From contig NC_134035.1 in the NCBI RefSeq assembly GCF_964204645.1, positions 2,370,001 to 2,434,000 of the forward strand: a stretch of 64,000 nt of DNA. Direction: 5' to 3'. Position numbers and translations under genes: made by a program. Origin of the DNA: Tubulanus polymorphus (Eukaryota; Nemertea; Palaeonemertea; Tubulaniformes; Tubulanidae). Below, one piece after another: positions 22,349 to 34,320 of this stretch. Positions within the stretch are counted from its first letter, which is position 1; every line of letters starts with the position of its first letter. A model generated the notes under the pieces. That model worked only from the letters and a program-made list of their open reading frames with translations. It had not been told where the DNA came from and made no database searches.

Positions 22349-23782
22349 ACTTATGAATGTCGCAGTAAAAACCCTTAAGACGTTGTAAAAATAAAAATAC
22401 AATCTGCTTCTCAGATTGTTAAAGTAGGTAGTGTCTTATTGGAATAGCTGCATTCAGACGTGGAGATTAGACAACGAGTCCAAGACCATCCCGATGATGG
22501 CCTCTTTTTAGAGAGAATCTGAAAAGGTCATGTCTCTTGATTTCCTGATTTTCATTCTTGAAAATCGGATAATCTTTTGATCTTAGTGCGGCTGGTTTAA
22601 ATCTTAGAAGGTAGCGCGTCCGAGCGTAAATCTAGGTGTTTCGGCATTCTCTCGTTAATCATCAATTATTAATATTCACCTCGTATCGGCGTCCGATGTT
22701 TTTCCGTGCGACTACTTCATGAGATAATCAAATTTCCGCGAAGAACGTAATATATTTGTTCCGTCTATGAGAGGCTAGGTACGATTGGATATTATCGGGA
22801 GAGTTGAGTCCGTTCGCGATTTGATTAATTCTCCGCAGGTATATCCTCATTCGGCGACCGAGTCCGCGACATATCATCTACCGGTTTACAATCGCGTAGT
22901 TGCGCAGGCTGCCAACTTTTTCTCATTTTGCGACTCGCAGTAGATTCATGGCGAATCGGATTTCTTGGAATTGTACGTCGTATCGGTTTGCAGAAGAGTA
23001 GCGACGATCGACTATCTTCTTTCATTCTACAGCCGATCTAACAACCGAAGACCGATCTCAAGATTTTAGAGACCACTTAAGTCTTCCGACGATGCAAATG
23101 GCCCTTGAGTTTTTTTAACTGAAGACCAAGCCTGGTTCATCGTAAACACTTTCTTGTCTGGGGCTGTATGAAGGTGTTTTTGTGGCCCCTTGTTTAACCA
23201 TTTTACAGTATATTTGCTAGCCGCCATTTTGTTAGGGTAAGTTAGTGCTACATTGTCAGGTCACTTGTTTTCTCTTTTCTAAAAGTTGTTTTATCATATT
23301 TCACCAACAATTTTTTTCTATTCATTCAACGAATTTTGTGAAATCCAATAGAGAAATTAGTGAATTTATAAATGGGTGGAAAGTGGCGCTACCTTTGTGG
23401 GCTATATTCCTAGACTCCGAGATGTTTTGTATGTTGCGTGTATAACGAAATATTCCCGATCGATTAAGTTATTAGCGGCCCCGCGTATCGCGGCGTAGTA
23501 ACCGACGACGACGATGAGTGTTAAGTAATTGTTGCACTCATTGCTCCTCACTTCGTTGTCACTCTCTCAAAACCACATCGTCGTCGTCGGGAATCAATTT
23601 CGGGGGTTGATAACGCGGTATCGTTTAATCGTTCGTCATCGTCGATCTCTCCAGAGATCGGGGGCATTTTAAAATAATAGATTATACGACTTCGGGATGC
23701 GGGTCTTTACTCGACGCCCGTTTCTATGGCAACGTTTGTTGCAACGTACGCGCACGTACGTCTCGCGTCGTTTACTGAGTCC

Positions 23783-23833
23783 GATGATGATGATGATGGC
23801 GATGATGATGATGATGATGATGGTGATGATGAT
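23783..23833 (+). repeat. GAT trinucleotide repeat
   Basis: Interrupted GATGATGAT run that makes the Asp-rich reading at 23726-23932; not considered a gene. Confidence 0.8.
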
Positions 23834-24194
23834 TATTCGGTATTAACGATTATACGCGGCGCTTTATTTTTGCGCGGGTCGCGACACCCACCCCTCAGTC
23901 AGTCGTTAGACGTCGTAGTCTGGCAGTGGTAAAACGGCGCAGTAAGCATTGTGTGTATGCATCGACGTTCATGTATCGTAATGTGTGATTAATCGCTGAA
24001 TTTTTGGAATGTATATCGTTTGACCATCAATTGGTTCAGGGTGAATATTTTGTGTAGTATACGTGCAGTTCACAGAGCTGCCGACTGTTCCTGATTTTTT
24101 GCCAACAGTTTCTGATTTTTTGCCAACAGTTTCTGGTTTTCAGTATTTGTTACTTTTCTATAACAGGAAATACTGATTTCATTTGTTTGATGCA

Positions 24195-24650
24195 TACAAA
24201 AAAGTATGAAAGATGTTACTGAAGGTCTTACTGTTGATTACTGATAAATTTGAACAGAAATATGAAAGATGTTACTGAGGGTCTTACTGTTGATTACTGA
24301 TTAATTAGAACAGAAATATGAAAGATGTTACTGAGGGTCTTACTGTTGATTACTGATTAATTTGAACAGAAATATGAAAGATGTTACTGAGGGTCATACT
24401 GTTGATTACTGATAAATTTGAACAGAAATATGAAAGATGTTACTGAGGGTCTTACTGTTGATTACTGATTAATTTGAACAGAAATATGAAAGATGTTACT
24501 GAGGGTCTTACTGTTGATTACTGATTAATTTGTACAGAAATATGAAAGATGTTACTGAGGGTTTTACTGTCGATTACTGATTAATTTGAACAGAAATATG
24601 AAAGATGTTACTGAGGGCTTTACAATTGATTACTGATTAATTTGAACATT
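24195..24650 (+). repeat. 56-bp minisatellite, about 8 copies
   Basis: Unit ACAGAAATATGAAAGATGTT then ACTGAGGGTCTTACTGTTGA and TTACTGATTAATTTGA, highly uniform. The flanking block at 24087-24190 (CTGATTTTTTGCCAACAG, TTCAGTATTTGTTACTTT) recurs unamplified at 40248-40360, and a degenerate array of the same unit is at 28010-28320. Confidence 0.9.
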
Positions 24651-25224
24651 TTCTTTTATATCTCAATGAAATGTTACTGAAAAAATTCAATTTGTTACTG
24701 ATAGCACTTTTCAGAGGTTTGCAGTCCCAAGTTGCCCAGTTCTCTATTGATATTGACTACTGGTAAAACATCGGAAATCGACTTGTTTCAACTTCTAAAG
24801 CAGGGGCTGCTTCCATAGATATGGCCGAGATTTGAGACCAACTTCTGAACCAAGTTCTACTACCAATCTTACAACTTGAAATCGATCTCACGATTTAAGA
24901 CCACTTTGGGACTTCAGTCTTGACTATGCTTTAGGCTTAAGACATGAATTGAAATGCCGACGCAACTATAACGATTACAAGAGGTAGACTTCAGATTGCA
25001 TCGCTGGGTTCAAAATGTGAAAATGAAAATGAGAAGGTTGTCAATTAGCCACTAATCGTAATTCAGTTCGGTGAATCTAGCCTCGGAGGTTTACTGAATT
25101 TATAGTCGTTTATGTTAATTCCCCTCGGGTAAAAGTTGATACCGGTCGATGAAACCAACGTCTGAGGTTTAATTCAATCGGTTTATTGCCTAATTAATCC
25201 ATTAAACTAAACATTAGGATCCAT

Positions 25225-25400
25225 TTCCACAGTTGTGAATGAGAATTTAAATCTCAGTTAATTGAAAATGAATTAATCGCAGAGTTAACTGTAACTCACA
25301 ACTACAGAAGTATATCCAGTAGACTCGACTCAAAGTAAACTCATTGAAAATGAACTGATTTTAACTCGGAGAGTAAACTTACACCCACAACTTTGGACGA
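25225..25400. repeat. Inverted/tandem AT-rich repeat just upstream of the Ser-rich exon
   Basis: Two units with ATTGAAAATGAA..T.A..GCAGAGTTAACT and ACAACTACAG / ACAACTTTGG blocks. Similar TTAACTC..GAGTTAA wording occurs at 14070-14230. It ends about 60 bases before the exon acceptor at 25463. Confidence 0.45.
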
Positions 25401-25462
25401 GATCCACCTTTTGGAAGAGAAATTAGGTAATTTCTATCTACGTCGTTATTTTCTCGTTTCAG

Positions 25463-25909
25463 ATATAGATGTCGCCGGTGAATTGAATAAACGAAGCTCG
25501 TCCAGCCAATCGGTGACGTCGAAACGAAAATCCTCCGCAAATGCCGTCTCGAAATCGCTATCGGCGCCGAACAACCAATCAGGAACGACGACGATGCCTC
25601 ATCACGCCGGCGCGTCGAAACGTGACAGCCTGAACGCGTCGTCATCGTCGACAGGGGGAGCCACCGGTAGCCGGAATGTCAGTATCGCGGCGTCGGTTAG
25701 CGCAGCGCCCGCCGGCAAAAACACGAGCATTTCATCGTCGTCGTCATCGGCCTCGTCGTCATCGGTGCTTCGTTCGGGATCGACGAGACGAGAGATCGTA
25801 GATGGCGCCGGTGGTGGTGGTGGTGGTGGCGGGAAGAGGGACAGCGTGGCGAAACGTGACAGTAACAGCAGTGCATTTAATAGAAAAGATAGTTTTACTA
25901 CCAAAACAG
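25463..25909 (+). CDS. OSBPL8: ORP long-form exon 3, Ser/Lys-rich low-complexity N-terminal region
   Basis: Acceptor CTCGTTTCAG, donor GTACGC, phase 1 in and out, 149 codons (residues 49-197 of the long form). The sequence is intrinsically disordered in character: poly-Ser (SISSSSSSASSSS) and poly-Gly (GAGGGGGGGGK) runs and four near-repeats KRDS, KRDS, KRDS and RKDS, which read as basophilic kinase sites. Vertebrate ORP8 also has a Ser/Lys-rich disordered region before the PH domain (KSKSESKL and similar), but no position-by-position match is claimed. The minus-strand readings over it are shadows. Confidence 0.85.
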
Positions 25910-25944
25910 GTACGCATGAAATGTGAAGCAAAGTGATGTATTTT

Positions 25945-26165
25945 ACCCTTTCAGTGCGACTACACTGCAGTGCGATATATAAATCAGTGATGGATGTTGC
26001 TAGTACACCGCATCGTGGTGTAATGATGTTATAAGTAATTAGTTTTGATCTTTATCGAAAGATGGCAGTAAATAATGATACACCGCACCACAGTGTAGAT
26101 GCACTGCCGTGCGGTGTATAGATTGGCAATGGACTTTGCTGCCACCGTGTATATGCACTAAAGCG
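25945..26165. repeat. Palindromic CACTGCAGTG-type repeat, copy 1
   Basis: Direct and inverted occurrences of GTGCGGTGTA, CACTGCAGTGCG and ACACCGCACCACAGTGTAGA with ATGCACT between. The same block set recurs at 45243-45450. Confidence 0.55.
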
Positions 26166-26722
26166 GTATTATTCAACGTGCTGGGGTCGATTTTTTTTAA
26201 ATTTTCATATTATCTCCAACATTTTCGGGTATTAATTGGTCAGCGTGGTTCCTTCTTCATCGAAACCCAACGCACATGGGAAACATGGAAACAGGAGACA
26301 AAAACATGCCTCTAAGAGTTTCCCTGAGTTGGTAAAGTATGGTGTTAGATTGAGCAAATTTGTACATTGAAAGAAGTTGAGTTTATATCGGTCTGATCTG
26401 TTCCTAGGGGTGCAGATTTTCTCTGTGAAAAGAATGATATTTCTCGAGAGATAAAACGCGAGCTGTGAGTTTATTGTCTGAGCGTGTTCAATAATTCCAT
26501 GTCATTTTGCATTTTCTTAACAAGTTTCGTATGTAATCAGATATAGTCGGCAAAGAGGAACCATTGATTAATCGGCCGATAAATCAATAAAATGTTATCA
26601 TCGTTATTTAGATAGACGTATAAACGGTACGAGTGCCACTCAAAAGATTCTCATTACGGATTCTGGGGTTGTTTTTTTTTCTCGTTAATTACTGCGCCAG
26701 CACATTGCTGATTCATGATACA

Positions 26723-26780
26723 GTGTGGCTGAGTCGACTGCGGGACACCAGCCCCTGGGCTCAAACCCTGTATGGTACCC
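26723..26780 (+). repeat. tRNA-like SINE fragment
   Basis: GTGTGGCTGAGTCGACTGCG (A-box-like) followed by GGGCTCAAACCCTG (B-box-like), spaced as in a tRNA. Similar B-box wording is at 51529-51545. No proper acceptor stem, so a derived element rather than a tRNA gene. Confidence 0.4.
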
Positions 26781-26835
26781 AGGCGAAACAATAATCCTCA
26801 TTGCTTCTCTATTCACAGCTTTGAGATACTAGTAC

Positions 26836-27205
26836 ACATGTGTAGGGTGTGGGTGAGTGGTTAGAGCGTTTGACCGCCATGGGTTCTAACTCTGCGTAGT
26901 ATAGGCATGTCCCTGGGTATAAGATACTAATGCACTCTGAGCTGTGTGGGTGAGTGGTTAGAGTGTTTGACCGCCATGGGTTCTAACTCTGCATAGTATA
27001 GGCATATCCCTGGGATAAGATATAAGATACTAGTGCACTCTAGGAGCTGTGTGGGAGAGTGGTTAGAGCGTTTGACTGCCATGGGTTCTAACTCTGCGTA
27101 GTATAGGCATGTCCCTGGGATAAGATATAAGATACTAGTGCACTCTAGGAGCTGTGTGGGAGAGTGGTTAGAGCCTTTGACTCTGGGATACCGCCATGCG
27201 GCGTG
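26836..27205 (+). repeat. Tandem array of a tRNA-derived SINE head, 4 units
   Basis: Units of 96-106 bp each start GTGTGGGTGAGTGGTTAGAG (A-box-like) and carry GGGTTCTAACTCTG (B-box-like) about 30 bases later, then a shared tail TAGTATAGGCATGTCCCTGG. The minus-strand 100-residue ORF is a by-product. Confidence 0.7.
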
Positions 27206-28009
27206 TAGCATAGTAGTATCCCTGGGCAAGACACAGGGCAGAAAGCAGAAATACTCGGGTAACCAAAAATTCTGATTACTATTATCGGAGTTATAGTTAG
27301 TTTAAAACGCCTTAAACAGTTTTGGGCGAATTTTTACGAAATGAAATGCATTCAATATTGAAAAAATCCTTCATGATCAAATAATTAGGTAAATAATTAG
27401 GACTACTGCGCGTATTTTTACACCCGCTATTGGAAGACCGATAATCATTCTCTGGCACGACAATGAGTAGGTATTCATTTGTTAGAAAAAAAAGCGATAT
27501 CTTTTTTATCTTAAATCTATTTTATCGTTTAACGACGATGAAGAAGATGCTGTTCCGGTGATTAACGATGATACATCTATCTCGATGTAGCAGATAGTCA
27601 TTCATTTAGTCGGCCATTATTTCAAATAGCCGATAATGGGGAATTTCTGCGTTAAGTCGCGCTCTCTCTCTCTCTCCGCACTACTCTGTACTGTTTTTAC
27701 CGGTGCCCGTTTTTCCGCGTAACGTTTGTTATTGTCTGAATCGTTACCATGGTAACATTATCGACGATATAGTTTTATTCGGAGTTTTAGCAGGAAATGA
27801 CGGCGTGCGTTGGTTATCCTTGAAATAAGAACCGGAGCTGTGTGTCGGATGGCAGTTCCCTGTTATCTGTATTTGTTACAATTTTTTGGCCGTAGAGATA
27901 CTGGTTTAATGTGTATCTAGAAATATGAATGACGTGATAACTGATTAATTCAAGGGAGATTTTCTTGAATGTTTCGATGAAAAGGTTCTTAAACACCTCG
28001 GCTTGTACA

Positions 28010-28320
28010 GAAATGTGTAAGGTGATAATCTTGATAACTGATTAATTTGTACAGAAAATATGAAAGGTGATACTGAGGGTCTTACCTCCCTTGATAACTG
28101 ATTACAGAAATGTGAAAGGTGTTACTGACTGAGGGTCTTACTGTTGATTACTGATTAATTTGTACCCCCCCCATTAATTAATAATTTATTTGTACAGAAA
28201 ATATGAAAGGTGTTACTGAGGGTCTTACCTCCTTAATAACTGATTAATTTGTACAGAAATATGTGAGGTATTACTGAAACAGTTCAACTTGTTTTTGATA
28301 TCAGTTGCAAGGTTTGCAGT
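28010..28320 (+). repeat. Degenerate array of the 56-bp unit
   Basis: Repeated TGAAAGGTGTTACTGAGGGT and AACTGATTAATTTGTACAG, same unit as 24195-24650, more diverged and interrupted by a short C-run. Confidence 0.75.
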
Positions 28321-28559
28321 ACTGTGTTCAGAAATATATCCATTATAGTCCATAAGTTGAATATGGGCCTGGACCACAATTTGTAAATGTAATCTTTGAC
28401 CAGAAATTCAAAAATCAAGCTGTATTTACCTCCATAACTCTTAGGGAGTATTGAGTATTTTGTTCGCTTGCCTGGGGCTGTGCGTTTTTCAATGTAAACC
28501 GGTGCAAGAATTACAAATCATAGCATTCCGCACTCAACTGTATTTGTTTGTTATAAAAG

Positions 28560-28943
28560 TCATGTTTGGATCGTGAGTTTTTGATCGATAGGTTTTCGTA
28601 ACGAACAAAAAAACAATGTTTCGTTTGTTCTTCGAGTTTGTTTTTTCGAAAATGAAAATCGAACATTTCGCTCGCTAGTCACGTTGTCGATAAGAATAGC
28701 CGCGCCGCGACTGACTGCAAGTATTTTTTCGATGATGACAGGCAAGTTGTCAAAGGCTATAAATAAACCCGGCGCTGCTTGCTGGCTTAAAACTCGTTCA
28801 CTTTGTTTAGTTGAAATGCACGTTGTAACACTTGTGAAATGGCAGTAACCGGTAGGTTTATTCATTAGTCTTATTCCATTCGGCGTCAAGGCGCTTAATT
28901 GTTTGATGGAAACTCGGATGCTGAACTCGTTGACGAGTACCAT
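28560..28943 (-). other. Unassigned 127-residue minus-strand ORF
   Basis: Open reading starting MVLVNEFSIRVSIKQLSAL, ending KPIDQKLTIQT. No signal peptide, domain or splice context recognised. A plus-strand reading overlaps its start. It may be chance or a decayed element inside the ORP intron. Reported so the stretch is not silently skipped. Confidence 0.15.
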
Positions 28944-29879
28944 CAGGGCGCAATTTTAGCAGCATCACGAGGGTCCTTGATAATTTTGTTGGGATACGAT
29001 AAAAATCGCGGCGAAACTACTCCGCGACAGGATTCGAGAAAGTTCAGATTTCGCCGTTTAAATAGAAGTCATTTATTTTCATTCTTTCCCATGTTTTCTT
29101 CCTGTTGACTGACTTTCAAGCAACATAACTCACTAGTGACAGTCTCAATGTTTAGTAACTGTATCATGGTTTGAAGAAGGGAATACTGGGTTCGTTTTTT
29201 GCATTGTCATGGAATCCCTACATTTTTCTTAGGAAAAATTGTAATGAAACTTTTCTGATTTCACCTTATGTTAGAATTTGTTTAATCTAATTCTTTCCGG
29301 TGATTTCTTGACGAGAAACTTTAAGGTAAACTGCGATAGCAAACTGAACACTGACAATATAGGGTCTGGTATCTGTAGACTATACTCCCAAGATTTGTAT
29401 AAATGGAGCCTTGACAGTATACATATACGAATATTGATTATTTCCGATAATTGCTATTTTAGGTCGCAATAGAGGCGTGAGACCATCACATTTACTTGTG
29501 TGGACATAAACTCTTAGTTATTTGAAAGCTTATTATTGGTTAACGTGGCACGATATATAAGAATTCTTATTTATTATCATTCTTATTATCAGTTGATTAT
29601 CGGTATTCTTCCTTTCTATTTACTTAAAACACAACGTAATAACTATCAGGCATTGGACCTGCTAAGGCTTGGTCCGCTTCTCAGAGGCGATAGAACAAAA
29701 CACTTCTATCAAATTCATCTAAACCGCTGTTTGAGTGATCCCATCATCGTAAATTGCCTGCTCTATGCGTTGAGTGATAGATATTTGAGGGTAATCGAAT
29801 GATTTCCCGAAGGATGCGATCACATTTCCAGTAATTCCGTCGTTTATTGGATTTATCGTGGTGAGTAGAATGGATTGTT

Positions 29880-30060
29880 TATTCCAGAACTCGCTGATAG
29901 ATGGCGTATTGGTTCTAGCATCTGGCAAGGCTTGATTATATGTGGTTGATTAGATGTTGTGAGTAATTATCTCAAGTCTCAGGTTGGATTGGGCGCACAG
30001 TTTCATTAAGAAACTCTCTTGAATTCCTGAATTCGCCGATAGATGGCGTATTGGCTTAAG
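29880..30060 (+). repeat. Short direct duplication
   Basis: CGCTGATAGATGGCGTATTGG near 29892 and CGCCGATAGATGGCGTATTGG near 30012, with related flanks (CCAGAACT / CTGAATT). Confidence 0.6.
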
Positions 30061-30139
30061 CGTTTGCAGGAATGTAACTTAATCGGAATTTATTCATTTT
30101 CAAATAACTAAAGCTAAGCATGTAGACAAACAGGGCAGC

Positions 30140-30265
30140 GCCACTTACCTGAAAATAAGGGAAAAGTCAAGAAAATGTTCTTTTCTTTTAAAGAAGGAAT
30201 AGTCGGGGAATTTTATGAAAAAGCCAAAAAATCAGGGAAAAGTTGGAGTAATTTGTTGAGGATAG
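30140..30265 (+). repeat. GGGAAAAGTCA dispersed repeat, copy 1
   Basis: Blocks GGGAAAAGTCAAGAAAATG, AAAAAATCAGGGAAAAGTTG and AATTTGTTGAG. Further copies at 41707-41795, 62895-63005 and, weaker, 60520-60630. Confidence 0.6.
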
Positions 30266-30616
30266 CTAGATCAGGCCGTAAAATCAAACGGCTTCCATCT
30301 ATATCTATGTCTTGTGTATTTGACTGTTTTAATTGATAAGATAAGTCAAGGAAAGTAACGCGCATGTCAGGGAATAGTCAGGGAAGCAATGAATCGATTA
30401 TATTATATTCTTTTTTGCTTCTTCTTAAATTTCATTATAAGAAATTATGCGAGCTATTTTCTCAGAAATCCATCATCAATATCTTACTGCACAATAGTGC
30501 ATGTACATTGTATACTATGCCTACGTATACTTGTACCATAATACCAAATTCTGCGCTGGGAAAATGTGTGCGCGATGCCAATTTATAAACAAAAACCATT
30601 CTAATGGACTACCTAT

Positions 30617-31035
30617 TTTTTTTTTTTTTTTATATATAAAGATGTTTATTCCGAATATACATTATAATATAAGTTCCAGTGCCAAGGTACAAGTACATTA
30701 TAGGCAAAAGGGTTAAGTTAAACATTTACAAAGTTACAAATTCGGCGTAAACCAGACATAAATTTAGAAATGTTACAGGATGGTTTATATGAAATGGCTA
30801 ACAGAGCAGATACTGTACATATGTAGGAGTCTATTGTTGGAATTGTTGGTAGTTACTGAGAACAAATTTTGAAACATGTTTTAGCATTTGAGTGTTAGTA
30901 CGAAGGTCGAAAAGGGAGATGTTGCCGTTAAGTAGGAAGTTTATCTTATTGGTTTCAGTGAGATTTGAGATGTGATCAGTTATTTTATTGTCAAATGAGG
31001 AAAACAGAGCGTCGATTTTTGTTTTGTGACCAAGT
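30617..31035 (-). mobile_element. 5'-truncated LINE insertion with poly(A) and target duplication
   Basis: GACTACCTAT is duplicated at 30607-30616 and 31036-31045. Between them, on the minus strand, are the last 64 or so codons of an ORF ending at a TAG (30833-30831) and reading KIDALFSSFDNKITDHISNL, ETNKINFLLNGNISLFDLRT and MLKHVSKFVLSNYQQFQQ, then about 200 bases of 3' UTR and a poly(A) tail (T-run from 30617). These features are the standard signature of target-primed reverse transcription. The ORF tail looks like a LINE ORF2 C-terminus; the clade is not determined. Confidence 0.8.
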
Positions 31036-31667
31036 GACTACCTATGGACTAGCTATGCCAAGCTTGATCGTGATGTGTAGTAAAATAAAAATTTTTGGAA
31101 AAAATATCTGGGAAGCCTTTTCTCGTTTATGCGCATTTCTCCGGTGAATTGAGAAAAAAAGCGATCACATACTAATGGTTTGTGCCCTCATTACGATCGT
31201 CGTCGCTTCAAACATTGTTAATAGGTTTTAATATTAATGAATATGCGTATAGCGTATTGTAGCGACTAATTTAGCTGGAAATTTAAAAATCGTTTCGAGT
31301 GTTTAAACGTCGATATTTGCCCCGTTCGCGTTTGTTTATAGCTTTTCGATACGTTGAAAACTTTCTCCGCCGGTTTTTGCGAGTTTACACCGGCGCTTCG
31401 TCGGCGAAAATGGTCGAAATAGCGAGGCAAAATACTGTATGAGCTGCTATTTGGATTATTCTATTGTATTTTGGATGTTTAAACAAAAAAATTTCGTTTG
31501 TTGAAATTTACTAAAATTGTTAACTTTGTCGGGTCAATATGGCGTATAGCCCGGTTATACTGAAACGGTGGCACGGGTTCAGCAGCGCTGATATCAAACT
31601 TGGTAAGATACTTTATTGGAACGGTTCTCTTTTTTCTACTCGCGTATAAATATAACCCCTTTGACAA

Positions 31668-31949
31668 TAGCCGCAATTCCGCGGAGATGATTTAGCACGG
31701 ATCAGCAGGCCCGAGTCAAATTTGGTCCGTGTTGTTATGTAAACCACATACTTGATACTGAACAATACTCAAAGTGAAATGAGTTATTTCTGGAACTAGT
31801 TGTAATTGACACACAATGATTTTACCTGTGTGAAAATTTGTCTCCGGCCTTGTGCAACGTTTTTGGTCGGGCCCATTTGGCACCCGTATGGACAGTGTCG
31901 TTCCAGGTCAAATTTGGCCCGGTCAAAAATGCTTGTGAGATTGTGGCTT
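31668..31949. mobile_element. CGATCACA-family element, copy D
   Basis: Left end AGCCGCAATTCCGCGGAGAT and right end AGATTGTGGCT (inverted counterpart) bound core blocks TTTTTGGTCGGGCCCATTTG and GTGAAATGAGTTATTTCTGG. The inverted termini suggest a DNA-transposon-derived MITE. Confidence 0.55.
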
Positions 31950-32132
31950 TTTGTGTGATTATGTTTCCATTTTCCAAACATAGTTCATGTCACTAAGGTT
32001 ATTAGAATGCCAAAGCTACAAGGCCCTTTGGGGTCTAGTTATAAGCATTGCTATCTGTATATATGATATACAACACATGGAACTGGGTTCGGAGATAACG
32101 GTTGTAATTTTTGTTCGGTTTTTGTTTTATAG

Positions 32133-32197
32133 CATTTGATGATGAAATCACCGAAAATGGTAATCGATCACCAGTATTCCGTGGACATCGCAGTAAG
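32133..32197 (+). CDS. OSBPL8: ORP long-form exon 4
   Basis: Acceptor TTTTATAG, donor GTAACT. Completes a split Ala codon and reads AFDDEITENGNRSPVFRGHR then SK, leaving in phase 0. It joins to SEGKL of the next exon as RSKSEGKL, which resembles the human ORP8 KSKSESKL segment. Only 65 bases, so identified from its neighbours and splice sites. Confidence 0.85.
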
Positions 32198-32317
32198 GTA
32201 ACTAACAACGAATATCATTTCAATTTTCAAATCAACAAATTTCAGTTACTGGTATATGTGTGAATGTATAAACGTATGATTACTTTTCACTTGTGTTTTC
32301 ATATTATTTTGTTTCAG

Positions 32318-32419
32318 TCTGAAGGGAAACTGTGCAATCAACTGAATGACAGTATTAATAAAACGCCTGAGCCGTTTATACCATCGCAAATTAAATTATC
32401 AAAACGCGAATCACTGAAG
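32318..32419 (+). CDS. OSBPL8: ORP long-form exon 5 (leads into PH exon)
   Basis: Acceptor TTTGTTTCAG, donor GTATGC, phase 0 at both ends, 34 codons: SEGKLCNQLNDSINKTPEPF then IPSQIKLSKRESLK. The C-terminal KLSKRESLK corresponds to KLTKKESLK of human ORP8 and VTKKETLK of ORP5, directly before VQKK in those proteins. This fixes the gene identity and shows that the next exon in the long form is the one at 61011, an intron of about 28.6 kb. Confidence 0.93.
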
Positions 32420-32472
32420 GTATGCGTCTTTCTTATTGTAATCTGATCCGTTACAGCGCACGGTCCGCTTCG

Positions 32473-32652
32473 ATGAAACTTCTCCCAGTTAACCCTTTCC
32501 TGACTGATCGTAGTTTTCTGATTGACCCAGGGACATATTTAGATGTTTCACGTTTCCCTGATTCAGTATCAGCTTTCTACTTCGATGAAATTTCTTCGTC
32601 CAAAATGCCATTAGGTTTTAGAGGGCGGCACCTGACTGTCTGCGAAGATCCG
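32473..32652 (+). CDS. Candidate alternative first exon of ORP gene (phase 0)
   Basis: The ATG at 32473 opens 60 codons, MKLLPVNPFLTDRSFLIDPG, TYLDVSRFPDSVSAFYFDEI and SSSKMPLGFRGRHLTVCEDP, ending at donor GTGAGT (32653) in phase 0, as the PH exon requires. It begins only 53 bases after the donor of the preceding ORP exon, which leaves little room for a separate promoter. Codon use is less CpG-rich than the true exons. It could be chance or a decayed repeat. Confidence 0.25.
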
Positions 32653-32879
32653 GTGAGTTTACCGGAGAATGTGATATTGTTGGAGCAACCCTTACTATAT
32701 GTTGACGGGTAGCGAAGAGTTAAGAATTCAGTATATGGCTTCTTCAGTGTCGCTGTATTTTCCCGAGTAGTGTATCGATGTCACCAGCTCCGATCATCGC
32801 GCTTCGTCGCACACGGATTTGTGATGTTTTCTGTCACGATGAAAAATTAGCGAGGTTTAGACGTTTGCCTCATCACATT

Positions 32880-33330
32880 AAACGGCCGGACAATCTTGTA
32901 AAGCCTCCGTGTGAATGGTCGGAATGGTCAGAGATAGAACTTTGATAATACTAAACCACACACACACACACTACAGTGCAGGGCTGGTATTGTTTATTTT
33001 TATTTTTCCCGATTACATACATTAGAGGGACAACTCATAATTTGTAAAGCCTCCGTGGTCAGATAGAACTTCATTGATTCTAAAGCCGATAATACTAAAC
33101 TACACACACACACTACAGTGCAGGGCTGGTATCATTTATTTTTATTTTTCCCGATTACATACATTAGAGGGACAACTCATAATTTGTAAAGCCTCCGTGG
33201 TCAGATAGAACTTCATTGATTCTAAAGCCGATAATACTAAACTACACACACACTACAGTACGTGGCAGGGCTTATATCAGTTTATTTTTATTTTTCCTGA
33301 TAACAGGTATTGGAGGGTGACAACACACAA
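32880..33330 (+). repeat. 142-bp tandem repeat with CA runs, about 3 copies
   Basis: Each unit has an ACACACAC stretch, CTACAGTGCAGGGCTGGTAT, TTTATTTTTATTTTTCCCGA, ACATTAGAGGGACAACTCAT and TGTAAAGCCTCCGTG. The first and last copies are incomplete or diverged. Confidence 0.85.
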
Positions 33331-34194
33331 TTTACAGATTTAATAACACTGTAGAAAGAATGCGATATAATTATTTAGATTAACGAACAGAAATAACGGA
33401 GAGTGACTAATTGGGGCTACGCACATACTGGACTGAAATATCTGACTCTAATGGCAAAGATTTGTTGAACTGACTTCGTAAGTCGACCTTACGCTGACGA
33501 TATATACGGTATTCTCCCTTCCGAAAGATGTTAGGGGATCTTGCATCAGAAACAATGTGTGAAAGATACAACATACACCTTAAGTAAAATAATTGATACA
33601 TGGTGGTGCCATCTATCAATTCAATGTGGAACTAAACTGTTCTTGATTTAGATTTTTCAGCGCAGCCTGGGCTTTATTAGAACTGTTACATTCAACGCGT
33701 TTTTACATCGTCACGTGGACATTAGCGATATTTTTAACGTCATGTTCGACTGATAGTCATTCATTCGAGTGTTTATTTTTACTGTCTCAATGAGTATTTA
33801 TCGATCGATTAGATACCCATAAGAGTACTCATTTCGTATTGATTTTGATTCATTTCGAAATCGTTATTGATGTATCAGTTATCGGGATTTCATACTGTCT
33901 GTCCGTAGGTCCGCACTGTCGCGGCTATTGATCTGTGTAAATCTTGTATTTACATTCTAAAAAATAGTTTGTTTGAAGGATGAGTTATCGTCGCGATTGA
34001 TTCCGCCGTGGTTTTAAACGCCACGAGGATGTGCTAAAGGGTTAATTCTATCAGGAAGGAAAGTATCCGATATCGTATGAATATACGTGTAAACGTTGCT
34101 CTTTGCGGAGAGTTGATTATCAGCGTTTGACAGGTTGATCAGCGAGCGTATATCTATCCATTGCAATTAGCCGATTATTGATTATCGCAATGAG

Positions 34195-34211
34195 GTCTCT
34201 CTCTCTCCCTT

Positions 34212-34296
<85 letters not shown>

Positions 34297-34320
34297 CTCT
34301 CTTCCTTCTCTATCTCTCTG
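34195..34320 (+). repeat. TC microsatellite
   Basis: About 120 bp of nearly pure TC dinucleotides with a few CC and TT breaks, 1.0 kb upstream of the exon at 35335. The Ser-Leu and Arg-Glu readings over it are artefacts. Confidence 0.95.

Noticed and set aside
22825-23025. Minus-strand Ser/Arg-rich ORF
   Set aside because: Coding-like codons, but the plus strand is equally open and neither strand gave a consistent exon with start, donor or acceptor in a useful phase.
23726-23932. Asp-rich acidic ORF
   Set aside because: Mostly a GAT trinucleotide run; no donor in a usable phase.
25602-25931. 109-residue minus-strand ORF opposite ORP exon 3
   Set aside because: Shadow of the Ser/Gly-rich exon on the plus strand, which has the splice sites and joins the ORP frame.
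26927-27229. 100-residue minus-strand ORF with internal repeats
   Set aside because: Reverse reading of the tandem SINE-head array.
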